Origin: Chenopodium formosanum
Taxonomy: Eukaryota > Streptophyta > Magnoliopsida > Caryophyllales > Amaranthaceae
NCBI GenBank assembly: GCA_024500155.1
Contig: CM044877.1
Coordinates: 20,850,001-20,914,000 of the forward strand
Direction: 5' to 3'
Length of the DNA: 64,000 nucleotides
Shown here one piece after another: positions 50,794-61,231 of the stretch (its first letter is position 1; each line of letters opens with the position of its first letter). Both the position numbers and the translations under genes were made by a program. The notes beneath the pieces are model-generated. The model made no database searches, was not told where the DNA came from, and saw only the letters and a program-made list of their open reading frames with translations.

Positions 50794-52275
50794 ATGTCTC
50801 TAGTCTCTAAAAGTTTTACCAACTTCACTCATGAATGCTGTCAGTATCTAACTGCCAAGGAGAGAAAAGAGTTAGATGTTTTTCATATGGGGGGTATTTA
50901 TGGTGTCAAAGGGGTAGATCTTGATGTAGACTTTATTCATACCGCCCTAGAATATTGGGATGTGGACACAAACTGTTTAAGATAAGGGTATGATGAAATT
51001 CGCCCTTTGCCGGAAGAATTCGGTGCTATTTTAGGTTTCCCTGCATTAGATCTTGTAGTAATCCCTAGAATAAACGAACATTATTATAAGGATTTTGAGC
51101 GCTTCTTTAATTTAAAAGACAAAAATCTTACAAAAATAGTAGATGGTAGCATAGTTAATTTGAAGGAATTTGCTCGCCATTATTTTGATAGACCTTATTC
51201 TGAGTCTTTTCATGTTTATAGAAGAAGGGCTTTTCTTTTTTGTATGCTTAATCAATATCTTCTCACTAGTGGTAAAACTAATAAGGGTCAAGCAATTATA
51301 TCAACTGTTTTGGAGTAGATTGAATCTGGGAGAAATCCAATGCCATTAATAGTTGGAGAGACTATGCTTAGTCTTGACGAATTAAAGAAGAATCCAAAAG
51401 CGCCTTTTCAGGGCTCTCCAATTTTATTACAGGTAGAAAAATAATATATTTAATTACAGAAATCAAAAACATATTTTTGTATAGTAATAATAATTTATTT
51501 GCATTGAATTTCTTTACAGATGTGGCTAATGGAAAGACGAGAATTAATTAGTCCTCCAGACAAAATTGAAAAGTACACTCCAAACTGCTTTGTGAGAAGG
51601 AAGAAACGCTTCTCTAAGATGGGGCGCCATGAATGGAAGAAGGTCTTCGGATCTTGCAATTTTACCATCAAGTGGATCATCCCTTGGTGGAAAATAGAAA
51701 AGATGGTTGGTGTCAACAAGCAACTTTTTTGCCATCTTCCAAGCTTGTCCTGAATGACTTTTTATTATCCCTGCAGGGTAAAAAGACAGTATGACCTACT
51801 TCAAACAATTCCTTCCGGGGATCTTCGCCGTCCCTATGAATTTCCTGTCTCTCAAGAAGTAGACAAATTTGATACTTATTGGAGTGCTAGACCTTTATGG
51901 GAAGTGATTACCCAAAAGGTTCCTCATTCCTTGCCCAATGATGTGAAGAAGTGGCTTCTGAAGAAACCTTCAAAGGACATGAAGAAAAATCAGAGTAAAA
52001 CTGATGTGAAGAGTCGTCTTGGTGACAAAGTGATTCCTGTTAAGGAACGCTTGGGTGAAAGAGTTGAGTTCAAAACACCTACAATGCCTAAGAAGAAAAG
52101 CTCTACGAAGGATAAAGGAAAGAGAAAAGCTGACACTACAGAGAAAAAGGCTTGGGTAGAGAAGAGGGTCCTAGCTAAGGGAGAAACTATTTACTCCAAA
52201 ATTAAATGTAGGTCCTCTAAAGGATGCCTACTAGCTAAAATTATGGATGAGGAAGAAGATGCAGATAAAAATTAG
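50794..52275 (+). pseudogene. Second antisense gene (DUF7745/PMD-like), broken
   Basis: Starts ATG at 50794. Domain wording is FIHTALEYWD, then PLPEEFGAILGFP, FARHYF and, after an intron (about 51431-51520, GTAGAA...TTTACAG), MWLMERRELI; later FYYPCRVKRQYDLLQTIP and a lysine-rich tail (residues about 70-170 of the last open part) that looks nuclear. This order resembles the plant DUF7745 family, a relative of the plant mobile domain. Stops at about 50983 and 51316 (the second where Gln is expected) and after PSLS near 51750 break it. It is antisense to pol, directly beyond the element's post-pol motif, and better preserved than the 47766-50100 gene. Function unknown. Confidence 0.55.
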
Positions 52276-52564
52276 ATGAGCTAGAGCAAAGAAAGAGAAA
52301 AAAGATTAGAGCATTGATTAACTTTCAATTATTCGACTTAGTTTTAAATTTAAAGTTAATTTATTTAAGATTTATTTAAATTCCATCAATAATGTAATTG
52401 TTAGTTTATTTTATTAATGAAATTCCAGCTTTTTTAATTAAATTATCTCCTTTAAATTTAATTTATTAAAGCAATGAAAACCGAAAATTTAATCTTCAGG
52501 AATTTTTCTGAGTACGGAAGTCGAAAATTTTTCGAAAAACACTGAAATATTCCAAGATACTTTA

Positions 52565-52690
52565 CAGAAAAATGGCGCCGTGATTTTATGACTGGTGCCA
52601 GCTGTGGGAGTCTGGCGTCAGGCGACAGGGGTTGTCGTCTGGCGTCAGTTCATCGGCTGGCGCCATAATTTTTTCTGTGACGCCGATGTT
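52565..52690. repeat. GGCGCC/GGCGTC palindrome cluster between antisense gene and pol
   Basis: ATGGCGCCGTG, TCTGGCGTCAGGCGACAGG and GCTGGCGCCATAA within 120 bp, in the spacer between the second antisense gene and the conserved post-pol motif. Confidence 0.7.
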
Positions 52691-52768
52691 TTGTCGATCT
52701 TCTGTTGAATTTTTTATTAAGTCTGGGAAGTGAGGTTTGGAAAAAATAAAGTAGCCGCACCCGTGAAG

Positions 52769-52814
52769 GGTTGCCTACGTATCCTTTCTTAAGGAATCAG
52801 GCCAAACGTAGCTC
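52769..52814 (-). other. Conserved Tat post-pol noncoding motif, copy 2
   Basis: The plus strand reads GGTTGCCTACGTATCC and, after a short variable stretch, GGAATCAGGCCAAACGTAG. It starts 24 bp past the end of pol and matches 1972-2013. Confidence 0.65.
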
Positions 52815-52837
52815 TCTTAAGTGACCTATTCAAGTAA

Positions 52838-55800
52838 TTATGGGTAGTACTTTTTATGTTGGTCAAGATTTGTCATGTTCGAGAACTTATTGCCATCTAT
52901 ATCAGTTAATTTTGCTGCACCTCCTGACAGGATTGTTTTGACAATGTAGGGTTTAGACCAATTAGGTCTGAATTTTCCCCTTGGATCTAAAACATTCTTC
53001 CTTAATGCTTTTAGCACCAAGTTTCCTACTTTGATGTTTCTTGTCTTGACCTTCTTATTAAAATGCCTAGCCATAAGAGTTTGATAGGATTGAGTATGAT
53101 GTAGAACTTCTAGTCGTTTTTCATCAAGTAGAATTAGCTCCTCATATCTCGCCCTAGTCCATTCAACTTCATCGAGTTTGCTTTCTAATGCGATGCGTAG
53201 AGATGGAATCTCTAGCTCTACAGGTTGTACGACATCAATTCCATAAACCAAAGAAAATGGCGTATTTCCTGTTGATGTGCGAATTGACGTGCGATAACCC
53301 CACAATGCGAAGTGGAGTTTGTCAAGACAATCCTTGTAATTTTCCGTCATTTTTTCAATGATAGTCTTTAGATTTTTATTGGCCGCTTCGACTGCTCCAT
53401 TTTCCTGAGGTCTATAAGGAGAAGAATGATGATGTTGAATGCCATATTTTTGTAGCAATTCTTCACACTCGGCTTGAAAGTGAGTTCCATTGTCACTTAT
53501 CATTTCATGTGGGACTCTATATCGACAAATAATATTTCTTTCGATAAAGAGTGCTACATGTTTTGCGGTGATTTTAGCGTATGATTGTGCTTCGACCCAC
53601 TTTGTGAGGTAATCAATTGCCACTAAAATGTATTCGTGACCTCCTGTTCCTGGGGGAGTGATTTTGCCAATGATGTCAATTCCCCGTGTAGAGAATGGCC
53701 ATGGCAAAGTGTAGGTGTAGAGTAGAGATGGAGGAACATGTTGTAAATTAGCGTAGATTTGGCACTTAGGGCATCTTTTTACGTATTTATGACAATCCTT
53801 ATTCATGGTAGTCCAATAGTATCCTTCTCGCATTACCTTTTGGACTAGGATTTTGCCATTCACGTGAGTTGCACAAATTCCTTCGTGGACTATCCTCATT
53901 GCTCTTTGAGCATCCTTTTTTCCTACACATAAGAGAGCTCGACCCTTAGGTACCCTTTTGTGTAACTCGTTGTCTATGAGCACGTATTGGGAAGCCAAGA
54001 GTCTTAATGCTCGTTTTGCTCTTTTGTCAGCATGGGGAGGGTATTCTCCTTTGGTGACATAGTTGAATATATCCGTATACAACGGTTCGTCTTCTTCGTC
54101 TTCTTCATCTTGGATCACTTCATCATCTTCTATAGCTTGAATGTAGGCCGGTTTATGCCTTTTTTCTATAGTTAGAGGCATTTGCTCGATTTCCGTAGGA
54201 ATCCTAACCATTGAGGCTAGTCTTGCCAAGGCATCAACAAATTGATTTTCTTCTCTAGGTAGATATGTGTATTCCACCTTCTCTAACTGATTAGTGAGGG
54301 TTTCCAGATAAGTTTGGTAAGGGGCTAGGCTTTCGCTCCTTACTTTCCATCTTTTAGAGATTTGATTGATGATCAACGAAGAGTCTCCGAATATCCGTAA
54401 TTTTTTCACTCCCAATTCCAAAGCTGTTTCAAGGCCTACCACGCATGCTTCGTATTCAGTAGCATTGTTGGTAACGTCAAAATCAAGCTTTATGGAGATT
54501 GGAACATGCTCTTCTTTAGGCGATACTAGTAATACTCCAACGCCACATCCCTTTTGGTTTGAGGCTCCATCGAAGTACAAGGTCCAAGTATCGTCCTCGG
54601 TGACCATCAAGTCTTCGTCTGGAAATTCATTGTTGTGTATTGGCGTCGAGTCTTCTATTGGAAAGTCTGCTAGAAAATCCAAAACCACAGATCCTTTAAT
54701 AGCTTTTTGTGGCATGAACCTTACATCGAACTGGGCTAAGTTGACTATCCATCTTAATATGCGCCCATGGAGTGTGGATTTCTCGAATAAATACTTGAGT
54801 GGATATAATTGGGAAACTACAAAGACTGTATGCACGAGGATGTAATGTCTTAACTTGGTTGTGGCCCACACTAATGCGAGGCACAATTATTTCTCAAGTG
54901 GTGTATAGCGTGCTTCATACTCGAGCATCTTTTTGCTTAGATAGTAGATCCCATTTTCTTTTCCTTCTACTTCTTATGCTAGCATGACTCCCATTGTCTC
55001 TTTGGTGACTGTTAAGTACAATCTAAGAGGTATTCCTAAAAGTGCTGGTGCTAATACGGGAGGATTTGCGAGATAGTCTTTGATCTTTTCAAAGGCTTTT
55101 TGACACTCGTCATCCCATATTAATGGTACATTCTTTTTAAGCTTTTTGAAGATTGGTTCACATATTGTTGTCAATTTTGATATGAACCTGCTTATGTATT
55201 GCAATCGGCCAATAAATCCTCGAATTTGCTTCTCACTTTTGGGCGGTGACATTGACATTATTGCCTTGATTTTGGTTGGGTCTATCTCTATTCCGTTAGA
55301 GCTTATGACATAACCCAAAAGCTTTCTTGAGGTGACTCCAAAAGCATACTAAGATGGATTTAGCCTCATGTTGTATTTCCTTAGCCTTTTGAAGAATTTT
55401 CTCAAGGCTATTTAATGGCTTGGCGGATCTATTGATTTCACAATCATATCATCCACATATACTTCAAATTCTTTATGAATCATGTCATGGAGCAAGGTAG
55501 TTGCTGCTCATTGGTAAGTAGCACTAGCGTTTTTCAACCCGAATGACATTACCGTGTAGCAGTAAGTACCCCATGGTGTTATGAAGGTTGTTTTCTCCAT
55601 GTCTTCTTCCGCCATGAGAATCTGATTATAGCCCGCGTATCCATCCATGAACGAGAGAAATGCATGATTTACTGTGTTATCCACCAGAATATCGATGTGT
55701 GGTAAAGGGAAGTCGTCCTTTGGTCTTGCCTTATTTAGATCTTGATAGTCGACACACATTCTTACCCTTCCATCCTTTTTCGGAACTAGGACGATGTTGG

Positions 55801-57259
55801 CGACCCATTTAAGGTATTTGGATACTTTGATAAAACCTGCAGTTATTTGTTTTTGAACTTCTTCTTTTATTTTAAGAGTTACATCGGGTTCCATTCGACG
55901 TAACTTTTGTTTTACAGGTTTCATTCTTGGAATTAACGGTATGGTGTGTTGAGCTATTTCTCTATTAATGCCTGGCATATCTTCATATGACCAAGCGAAT
56001 ACATCGATGAATTCTTTAAGCAAGTTAATTAAATCGGTTCTTTCTTGTTCATTAAGTGTTAATCCGATTTTAACTTCTCTTTTATTGGTTGAATCATTTG
56101 AGATATCAACCGTCTCAGTTTCCTCAATTATCGATGTTTTCTTTTCAAGTGTTTCCATTGCTTTAATAAGTTCTTTGTCATTTTCATTGTTAGTTAAGCA
56201 ATGCTCGTCATCTTGGGTTAAAGAAGAACACAAGGAGTAAGGAGAAGAAGACATGTTATTAAATTCTGAGATCATTACATCAAAGAGAGATATGTCCTCA
56301 GGGACTTAATCGCTAACTATCCTAGGGGAAGAGATAGAGGGAGGGGGCGCTATAACTAAGGACTTAGACGAATCTATAGGGAGAGACTCTGACTCTGACT
56401 CTGACTCTGACGACTCTTCGAACATTGGTCCTTACCCCGTTGTGATGGAGATTTTCCTTCCATTTGGAGTAGTCACCTTGACGGTCTTGCGCCACCCTTG
56501 TAATGATCCTTCCACTGGAGTGATGAGCTTTGAGGGATCAAAGCTTTCGCTTTGTAGGACTGTTTGGATGAGCGAGGAGTTATCCTCTTTGTATGTTGGC
56601 TCATCTTTTTCTCGCCCAAATAGTAATCCCATGACATTAAAGTCAAAGCATGGGGGTGCTTTCTCCTTATGAATAGGAGTTGGGATTTCATCTACAAAAC
56701 AACAATCTAAGAAAATCTTGAATCCCGGTTGCCTTATGCAATTTACGACAAATGGTTCAGGAAATTCGTAACATGGATAGTCCTCTCCTTCTTTTATCAA
56801 TTGTCCATTGAGGGTAAGAGGATACTAATCCATTGGGATTGCTTTCTTTTGGATGCAAGCGTCCTTACGTGCCTTTGAATTTTCTTGGGCTCGCTTGAGA
56901 TCTTCCCGGGTCGGTTCGAAACCAAGTCCGAAAGTGTCTAATTTAGGGAGGCTAGGTGATTCCAGCGGTTTTTCTATTCATTTTCTTTCCTAGGTTCATC
57001 CCAGGAAAATGTCCTTGCTTCTTCAGAATAGCGTTCACTATCATATTGGAGTGGGGGTTGTGGCAGAGAGGGGTCCTTTCATCCTCCTCGATTAAGGAGA
57101 CCTCTTCATTAAATCCCCACAAATCTTCATCGTCTTCATCGTGCTCCACATTAATTATTGGATTCTCTATAGCTTTAATCCTCATGGGTGAAGCATCGAT
57201 TGTAATGGGAATTCCTCCAACTATGGCCTTTACCTGTTGGTGGAGAGATGAAGGGACGG
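52838..57259 (-). pseudogene. pol of a Tat-lineage gypsy element (RT-RNase H-RNase H-integrase)
   Basis: Encodes reverse transcription and integration enzymes of an LTR retrotransposon. From 56800 to 52838 everything is in one frame, broken only by about seven stops; a frameshift lies between 56952 and 56800. Reverse transcriptase begins near 56050, and its YVDD box (55459-55448) is in frame. The last open stretch (54886-52838, 682 codons) has the RT-linked RNase H tail, then a second RNase H (D106, E146, D168, D218), then integrase: HHCC finger (H334, H341, C372, C375), DDE triad D404, D465, E500 with the usual 35-residue D-E spacing, and a GPY-like segment near the C terminus. Integrase thus looks complete while RT is dead. 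Protease and gag would lie beyond 57259 and are missing. Confidence 0.85.
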
Positions 57260-57342
57260 TGTAGACACCTATTTGTGTCTCCCCAAAACCAAACCCAGTG
57301 ATGAGTACCTTTCGCGTCGAATCATAATCGAATGAAGTGAAA
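57260..57342 (+). mobile_element. 83-bp LTR stub of a plus-strand relative
   Basis: Begins TGTAGACACC and matches the first 83 bp of the LTR at 58052 (including TACCTTTCGCGTCGAATC). It then jumps directly to 3' UTR sequence (GCGCCGACGAATAGGC), which in the minus-strand element corresponds to about 46710. The rest of the LTR, gag and pol are deleted between the two. Left of 57260 is pol of the older element. Confidence 0.8.
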
Positions 57343-58051
57343 GCGCCGACGAATAGGCATAGCGGGAGCAAAGTTCAAGCAAGCTTTTAAAGATCGACAG
57401 GCGGAGATCTTCGGTAATTTCTTTGGAAAATTATAGCAACAAATGAGGATGGCTTCAAGTGAGGATATCTTCGACGACATTCCCTATATTGTGGAGAGTT
57501 GTCACAAACAATTGAAGGTAATTTCAAGCGAAGTTGTTTTTGACCATATTCCCTTAGACGTGGAAGATGGTTATAAAGCGGAAGAAGAATGTTTCAAGCA
57601 AAGTAATCTTCGATAGTATTCCCTTGGACGTGGAATATTATCAATGTGGATGGGGATTGTTTCAAGCAAAACAATCTTCGATGGTATTCCCTTGGACGTG
57701 GAATATTATCAAAGCGGGAGAGGATCGTTTCAGGCGAAGCAGTCTTCTATATTGGAAGCTGTTACAAGCGTAGCAGTTTTCAAGAGGGATGAAATTCTCT
57801 TGGCAGGAGATCATCAAAATAACAATAAAGTAGCAACAAATCGGTTACATTCAGAGACGTGTGCTCGACGGTGCAAGATACGCGTTTCTTAACTCTCTTA
57901 ACTGTTTAACTAACACTAGTTTGCAAGTATCGGAGTTACAAGGGTGACTTAGAATCGCAGAACGTTCTGAATCATTCTCCATCCCTATCGTTACTTTGAC
58001 TTTTGTTTTCAAAACTTGCGTTTCTCCAAACTCAGTCAAAGTGGGGGCTTC
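57343..58051 (+). mobile_element. 3' UTR with tandem repeats and polypurine tract
   Basis: Aligns with the reverse complement of 46181-46720. A unit of about 68 bp (GTTTCAAGCA, ATTCCCTTGGACGTGGAATA) repeats from about 57450 to 57790, with starts at 57591 and 57659. The segment ends with AAAGTGGGGGCT (58038-58049) just before an LTR start, so this is the 3' end of an element body. It also keeps the empty site of the CACTA insertion near 57990. Confidence 0.75.
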
Positions 58052-59901
58052 TGTAGACACCCATTTGTGTCTCCCAAAAACCAAACCCAGTGATAAGTAC
58101 CTTTCGCGTCGAATCATAATCGAATGAAGTGAAAGTGTGGAAAGTTTAGTGTTGCGGATAGTTTTAATTTCTTTTCTCTTCTCTCTGTTTTTAAAAACTT
58201 TTTTTAAGAAAACAGTCAATCCAGTTTGGTTGGTCCATAATATGGGTCCAATAGTAGTGTAGTTGGATGGGGCTTGACAAGAGCTTTCCAACGATATATT
58301 ATAAGGCCAATTCCGATGAATATTGAGGAAGTTATGGCCAATTTACTAAACTAGGCCCGGTTTGAGCCTTATATGCGGCCCAATGATCTAGGGGAGGGCC
58401 TAATATAGATTTATCATTCCTAATGCAATTAGGAATGGTTTTAATATTATAGATTTTTCTAAAAGGTTCTTTTCATTCCTAATTCAATTAGCATTGATAA
58501 ATTAACTTTTGTTGACTTTTTAGAGTTTTAATTAAAATCAAAGAACATTTTTGAGGAAAATACGATTTTATCCTCCTGTACGAAAATTTTTATTTGATTT
58601 AAAAAAAACGCGTGATTTTCTGAATCAGCGCCAAACGCCAGCTGTAGCGCCTGGCGCTACGCTTGGCGCCTGGCGCCAGCATTGGCGCTTGGCGCCATTG
58701 GCCAGCGTTGGCGCCAATGGCCAGCGTTGGCGCCAATTCAGTTTTATCTGCGCCATAACTCTGTTTTGATATTTTATCTTTTTGGCTGATTTTCTCTATA
58801 AATAATGTATTAAAAACTCCGTTTTCGATAACCAGTTTTCATCTACAATCTACCAACTCTCATCAAGATTCTCTTGATTACTCTCTCTCTCTTTCTAAAT
58901 TAGCCATATTCGAAGTTGCCTTCGCCCTAGACGTGAAAGGTTTAATTTCTGAGGGTTTGGTCCCAAATCTCTATTTCCATTATCTAATTTAATTGTTTTG
59001 TTTATTATTTTCCTTGAAGTTACTAACGTGTGTATTTTGTTATTAGAAAGAGGTACGAGGCATCAAAGTAAGTACTTTAATGGGTTTTATTGATGTTATG
59101 ATATAGAGTTCATGCTTAGATTGTTATTTTGATTCCTAGTACCATGTCTAGGGTAACTTTAATATCAAGTATGATTTAAAGTATGATGCTTCCTATGTTC
59201 TTCCTAATATTTATGATTGTTAGTATCATGTTAGGGTTAAAGATTTGATTTTTATTGCTTAGTGACATGCTAGGGTTTGTTATTAATCTTGTTAGTATCA
59301 TGCCTAGGATCTTGCTATTGATATTATGCTTTAACATGATTGTTTTAATTCTTATTATTATTATGATTATTATTATGTTGCTTGATTATATATTGTTATT
59401 GCTTGATCACATCTTTTATGCATGTTTAAAGGGAATTGGTACTTGTAATCACGCTTAATAAGATAATTAATAATCTTGTTAGGTTTAATATGGTTATAAT
59501 TCAAGTGGTCGTCAATAATAGATTTATTTATGCATTAATATTCAACCAACATAGATAAACAGGTTTAGTGCTAATCCTATTGATTGTATGTTAGTCAGAA
59601 AGCGCACATGAATACGATCAGAATAAAGTAGAGGCCTATTATTAGAGCAGGTTCAATCTCTTTTAGGTTGGATTTGTACCTTCATCCCCGAACCCCTATT
59701 TGGTTCAAGACCTTATGGAGTTGTTGATCTCTTGGATCGTTAAGGGGTGTAACCTTCACCCTGTGAATGGTTTACAAGTTCCTAAAACTTGTTGGCGACT
59801 CTTTTGCTCTATCTTCTTCCCTTTTGGACGCCACCGTACTTTAGTGTATGATCACAGTGGGGTTCAAGCTAGGGGGTTAACGCTTGAAATTATTCCCTAC
59901 A
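58052..59901 (+). mobile_element. Full LTR, 1850 bp, flanked by PPT (left) and PBS (right)
   Basis: Runs TGTAGACACCC to CCCTACA. TATAAATA is at 58797-58804. On its left is a 3' UTR with polypurine tract; on its right, after 5 bp, a primer-binding site and gag leader. It therefore serves at once as 3' LTR of the left body and 5' LTR of the right body, as in tandem copies produced by unequal LTR recombination. Confidence 0.85.
58622..58750. repeat. GGCGCC cluster in LTR U3, upstream of TATA
   Basis: About ten GGCGCC, GGCGCT and AGCGCC words in 130 bp, with TTGGCGCCAATGGCCAGCG repeated. It ends about 45 bp before TATAAATA. It is absent from the otherwise similar LTR at 41355-43212. Confidence 0.8.
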
Positions 59902-59906
59902 GTTTT

Positions 59907-59921
59907 TGGCGACTTCACTGG
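59907..59921 (+). other. Primer-binding site, tRNA-Arg type
   Basis: TGGCGACTTCACTGG starts 5 bp after the LTR. It fits the complement of the CCA-tailed 3' end of a plant tRNA-Arg(ACG) (TGGCGACTCCGCTGG) with two mismatches. Arg primers are known for Ogre-type elements. Confidence 0.65.
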
Positions 59922-61231
59922 AGAGGATTTCTATTTTAATTCTTGAATTTGTTTCGGCAATGATTTAGAATGAGTGGATGAGACTCGAAACGTTTTAAGT
60001 ATTTCATGTGCGTAATTTTGATTAACATTATTGTCATATGCATAAAAAAGATCTCATTGGAAAGACCATCCGCAATGAGTTAAAAACATAGGATTTTACA
60101 CGTAGGAAATTTGAGAAATATCTTTCACAACTAGGACCGAAATAACACTGCGAGAAACTGGAAAATTTTATCGAGCACAGAAAGCTGCTGAGGCATGTCG
60201 GGATTAGCGTCAACGACCATAGGATTGGTGCCATATTTTTAACTGTAGCGCCAGACGCCAGCATTAGCGCCAGGCGCCACAGCTAAAACTTGGTGCCAAG
60301 CTCTGTTTGCTGGCGCCAAATTCTTCCAATACCGAGCCAGAAATATGCGTTCTAATTTCGACCAGTTTTTCGTATTGTTTTCTCGATCCTACTTCCTGAT
60401 TGAGTTTTTCTCACTTTTCTGAAACCCATATGTGTTCTACATATGGACATAACCCTCTGGGAATTAATGCTCCATTTACCTGATTGAACGCTCTGAGCAA
60501 CAAAGGGTACATCCGAGAATGTTGAATTCACCAAACCATGGAAGCGAGTTTTTCTAAAACTCGCGGTGTCCCATCCACTCACGCCAACCCTTCACGGTTA
60601 TGCTTCCGCGCGGTGCATCTGGACAATTAACCATGGACCCTTTATTGACTAAACCATATCCCAAACTTTATAGAACTAGAGCCATAGTTAGGTTGCTAAC
60701 TCATTGCATCATATTGTGCCTACTTTACTAATTGTGCATTATTTGTTGTGCATATATTCTATGTCTTCTTAACCGTTTGTTTGACTTGTGTTGAGATTTA
60801 ATAAATTAATGACTTAAAGAACTTTGCCTTATTAATTAATTAATTAATTAATTGGAGTCAATAAAGTCTAATATTTTAATCAGAATTGACCTAGTACGAC
60901 TTAAGGCATACCCCTGTTGATTAATAACACGGAAAACAGTCCTAGATTGAAGCTCCAGCATTGGCGCCAAAGTCTGGACTGTAGCGCCACTCTATTGAGT
61001 GTGGTGCCTGGCGACAGCTCTGTCGTCTGGCGCTACACTACACAATGCGGCGCCAGTCATGTCGTTTTGCCGACAGTTCGGATTATTGGTCGAGTCATCA
61101 CCTAGTGTCTAATTAACCTGTTTGTTAATTAATTCGGTTAATTTTCGCTATCAATAGTACTTGTTGAGTCATTAATTGAGTTTAGGCACTAAGTCCCATG
61201 GTCTTAAACAAGGTCCAAACATGTCACTTAC
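59922..61231 (+). mobile_element. 5' untranslated leader of the plus-strand element
   Basis: No coding. Contains GGCGCC-type clusters at 60205-60320 and 60955-61065, and an (ATTA)n run near 60830-60852. Long leaders are usual in Tat elements. Confidence 0.6.

Larger units (their letters stand above)
41355..57259 (-). mobile_element. Tat-lineage (Ogre/Retand-type) gypsy element, gag side missing
   Basis: In minus-strand order from its 3' end: 3' LTR 41355-43212, polypurine tract 43227-43214, repeat-rich 3' UTR (split by a CACTA element at 43291-46177), two antisense genes (47766-50100 and 50794-52275), conserved motif 52814-52769, and pol from about 57259 to 52838. Two RNase H domains in pol define the Tat clade. 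The protease/gag side and 5' LTR are absent because a plus-strand relative begins at 57260. That all parts belong to one insertion is inferred from order and orientation. Confidence 0.75.

Noticed and set aside
54366..54845. 159-codon plus-strand frame opposite pol
   Set aside because: Shadow of the pol reading frame; no independent motif. The true antisense genes lie outside pol.
52838..57259. Endogenous pararetrovirus (caulimovirus-type) origin
   Set aside because: A complete integrase with HHCC and DDE motifs, a polypurine tract and long LTRs make this an LTR retrotransposon.
57851..58291. 146-codon minus-strand open frame
   Set aside because: Spans a 3' UTR, polypurine tract and LTR start; no domain.
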